This document shows, piece by piece, positions 61,199 to 64,000 of a DNA stretch of 64,000 bases. This DNA comes from Cinchona pubescens (lineage: Eukaryota > Streptophyta > Magnoliopsida > Gentianales > Rubiaceae). Every line of letters begins with the position of its first letter. Position 1 is the first letter of the stretch. The stretch is taken from assembly GCA_025175665.1 (NCBI GenBank), contig JANKKI010000562.1:62001-126000 (forward strand). Direction: 5' to 3'. Under the pieces are notes generated by a model. That model was not told where the DNA came from, ran no database searches, and worked only from the letters and a program-made list of their open reading frames with translations. The translations under genes and the position numbers were made by a program.

Positions 61199-62278
61199 TG
61201 TTGGTCCCAAAAGCAACCTAAGAGGGGGGTGAATTATGTTGTTTCAAAAAATAAATCTTTTAATATGCTTAATGTGAAATGCAAACTTTGTACAACAAAT
61301 AAACACTTAAATACAAATGAATACAAAAGATATTCAATAATTGAAACTCAAAGAACAAATATAAGATGCTTGAGATAGAAAGTATCAAACCAAACTCCCA
61401 AATTTCTCAAATTTGGAGTATATCCACTAATAGTGTCTCTTCAAAGAAGGTGAGGCAATAACCTCTTCAGACTAGTGAGATACACAAAGTAGGCTCACCC
61501 TTGCACCAACTAAGTCCCTCTAGTTGAGGCAAAGGGTTTTATAATACAACCTCACTTTGTACACTTGTTAACCCTCCACTTTACACTTGACGATCACTCA
61601 CTAGTTTACTCTTGCTCACACTAATTCTCTTTAGTTGAACCAAGAAAACTACACTACTCAAACCAATACAACTCACAATATTTTAGCTTATTTTTTTTCC
61701 AATAGCTCTTACAAGTGTTTGCATTGAATGCAGTAGTTCTACTCTCTATCTTTCTCATCCTTTTGCATTTATAGATTCGGGAACATTTATAGATGCCTAA
61801 AAACTGCCTCCAATAATTCTCTAACGGCTATTTTCTGTTTACTGGAAAACTAGCCGTTAGATCTTTCGAACGGCCGATGCAGTAAGTGTGCGTTCGAACG
61901 AACTAGCCGTTGGACCGTTCGGGCGTCCAATGCATAGCTTAGCGTCCGATGCTGAGTTCATTCTCTAAAGGTGTTTTGTCATCCAATCGTCCGGACGTTC
62001 GAGGCTGCGTCCGGTCGATGGTCAGTGACTACTGCAATTTTGCCTTAACTAATCGGACGCTATTCTCCATCTAAGTCTGCTTCACGTTCTCTGTGTCGGA
62101 CGATTATCATCGTCCTAATTGTCTTCCTTCCGGACGATCATTTTCGTCCTAAGAGTTCTTTTGGTTTTCAGACGATCATCAGCGTCCGTACCTCCCTATT
62201 TTTCTTCACACTTGTTTTCAAACCATTAGTGCGATTTGGTTATCATCAAAATATGATTATCATAATTGGGGTTCAACA
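61199..62278 (-). repeat. 3' LTR of a Copia-type element
   Basis: On the minus strand it begins TGTTGAACCCC at 62,278 and ends GGGACCAACA at 61,199, with TG...CA borders over 1080 bp, directly after a polypurine tract. It includes three short palindromes around 62,097-62,187. The flanking pentamer at its end is CAAAT. The other flank is outside the window. Confidence 0.85.
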
Positions 62279-62292
62279 ATCTCCCCCTTTTT
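62279..62292 (-). promoter_or_regulatory. Polypurine tract of the Copia element
   Basis: The minus strand reads AAAAAGGGGGAGAT directly before TGTTGAAC. It is the usual primer site for plus-strand DNA synthesis in Copia elements of the SIRE type. Confidence 0.85.
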
Positions 62293-64000
62293 GATGATGA
62301 CAAATCAATTGGATAATTTTAAAAACAGCCATAGAATATAAAGTACAAGACAAGAGAATTTTGTCTATTATTTTCTCCCCTTTTGGCATCATCAAAACAT
62401 AATAAAATTAATGCAATTTAACCGCCCATGAGTTTATTCTCTCCCTTTAAGAGGTGAATGTTTCAAGTGATTACAAAGAGAATAAGTCACAAGTTTAAAA
62501 TATTTCTACCTTTCAAGAATAAGTAATCAAGCAGAAACAAGGAAATTTATGCAAAGGATTAATATCGTTGCATTTTTTGCTCAAAAGCATTATCAAAACA
62601 ACGAAACATATGTGATATAATTTTTTTTGTGATGCAAATCCATTTAGAAAAGAAAATGTTCCCCCTTACTTTTGCAAATGGTGACTTAATATAAAAAAAT
62701 TGGGGATACTTGTACCCAAGCATTAAACAAATTTAAACACATAGTTGACTAATATTTAAGAGATCATAGTTTACTTTAACACATGAAAGCACATTCTTGA
62801 CAAAAATTTTAAATGTTACCCATTTCAATGTCATCTTAGCTTATATGCTTTAAACACCCTCCTATCTTAAATTTCTTGGTGCTATCTAAGCATATCTATA
62901 TACAAGATTAAGCAACAAGTTTTGGTACCCAAACTTTCTTGGGTCCAATAGGGTTAGTAGCATGTTTGATCACCCAAATTAAATTTATTCCCAACATATT
63001 TTCATTTCTTTTGACATAATAATCCCTTTTTATATGTCCATTTTGACAACAATAATTGCATACAACATTTTTGTTTCCATAAAAAGAAAATTTAAATTTA
63101 ATAAAGTACAAATCATCCTTTCTATAGGTGACAAAATTTTTGTTGATCTACATAATTCTAGTTATTTTTTTTTCAAAAATATTTTCCTTTTTGTTTTGCA
63201 AAAGTAAATCAAGATCATCTAATCTTTTTTTCAATAAAGATGTTCATCCTTGACTTAGTTTTTCCATAAATTTTTTCTTCAAATCACCATTTTCCTTTGA
63301 CAAAAAAATATTTTCATGTACAAGTTTTGAGTTGATGTCTCAATAAAGTATTAAGAATTGTAAATTTTTAACTCTTTGTTCCTAACATATGATTCTTTCA
63401 AACATTCATGCATTTTAAAAATAAATGATTCAACATCTTCGACATCATCATCATCATCACAAGAATCATCACAAGAATCATCACAAGAATCATAAATAGA
63501 GGATACCCATCATTATTGTCATGAGCCATATAAGTCATTTGATCCTTTTCACATTCTTCTTCAACTTCTCCATCCGAATTGCAATCATCCCATATAATTT
63601 GAAAGTTGTTGAAGTGAGGCTTCCTTGACCCTTTTTTCTTCTTGGATGGACTTTCATTTGCAAAATGTCCTGCTTGGCCAATCTTGAAGCATCTATTATT
63701 TTGAGAAACTTTTAATGCTATGCTTCTATTGGCCCTTGCTTCCTCCTCATCTTATTCCTTGTATTTCAACTTCAACTTAAAAGAGGTTAGAGAATTGATC
63801 AATGAATCAATAGGTATAGAATTTAAATTTTTAGACTCTTTTATGGCAATGAATTTAGGTTCCCATTCCTTAGGTAAAGCATTAAAAATCTTTCTATTCT
63901 TTTCACCCAAGGAATATTCTTTACCTAAACCTTCCAAATCCTTTACAATATCATTGAACCTACAATACATCTTGTCAATGTTCTAATGAGATTCCATTTT
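62293..64000 (-). mobile_element. Copia (SIRE-like) gag region, pol absent
   Basis: The minus strand has a gag core at 63,970-63,752 (KIFNALPKEWEPKFIAIKES, then SLINSLTSFKLKLK). A degraded zinc knuckle near 63,690 reads CFKIGQAGHFANES. A second knuckle-like CNYCCQNGHIKRD (63,054-) is followed by KVWVPKLVA at 62,930. That last motif normally precedes the protease, yet only ~600 bp of AT-rich non-coding DNA separates it from the polypurine tract. Protease, integrase and RT are therefore missing. The stretch with AAAAGGGGAGAAAATAATAG (about 62,370) resembles the 3' untranslated part of SIRE elements. The element runs out of the window upstream. Confidence 0.8.

Noticed and set aside
61857..62190. 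A GC-richer island as a possible foreign gene
   Set aside because: It lies wholly inside the Copia LTR and has no open frame.

Overview
This is plant nuclear DNA, most likely from a dicot. It is AT-rich, has genes with spliced introns and conserved plant proteins, and is dominated by LTR retrotransposons, hAT/MULE elements and MITEs. I could not identify the species. No bacterial-type operon, CRISPR array or tRNA gene was seen.

Layout. (1) 0.9-7.7 kb, minus strand: the 5' two thirds of a BMS1 gene, the ribosome-biogenesis GTPase. It starts at 7718 and runs off toward base 1. Its introns carry a 9-bp-TSD MULE-type MITE and a second MITE. (2) 8.9-37 kb: a nest of retroelements. Ty3/gypsy Tat-like gag-protease (9.6-10.96 kb) is followed by a block (10,958-25,102) bounded by LTR sequence of a minus-strand Athila-like element. 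That block contains a plus-strand Athila-like gag-protease element with its own LTRs. Tat-like pol follows (25.3-28.4 kb), then a complete hAT transposon with TIRs and 8-bp TSD (28,644-31,535), then antisense ORF relics and LTR pieces. (3) 37.3-38.7 kb: a foldback repeat and a MITE. (4) 40.1-47.7 kb, plus strand: an eight-exon dihydrodipicolinate reductase gene (DAPB, lysine synthesis). (5) 47.55-51.35 kb and 57.64-61.19 kb: two arms of a large, diverged inverted duplication. Each arm carries the last DAPB exon and the first exon of a GOT1-like gene. The spacer holds a SINE and a GNA1-like pseudogene interrupted by a hAT MITE. (6) 61.2-64 kb, minus strand: the 3' end of a Copia element with gag, polypurine tract and LTR but no pol.

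The strongest unexpected signal is technical. At least ten places carry full or partial copies of the 19-bp Tn5/Nextera mosaic end, several arranged as the back-to-back mate-pair junction. Two sit exactly where coding sequence is missing: BMS1 exon 2 and the hAT transposase C-terminus. BMS1 also lacks an internal exon and has several 1-2 base frameshifts, and DAPB has three. I therefore read both host genes as probably functional genes damaged in the assembly, although true decay cannot be excluded.

I see no convincing new biological system. The biologically interesting items are the DAPB-GOT1 inverted duplication, the MITE inside a GNA1 copy, the palindromic motif arrays inside two LTRs, and the pol-less retroelements.
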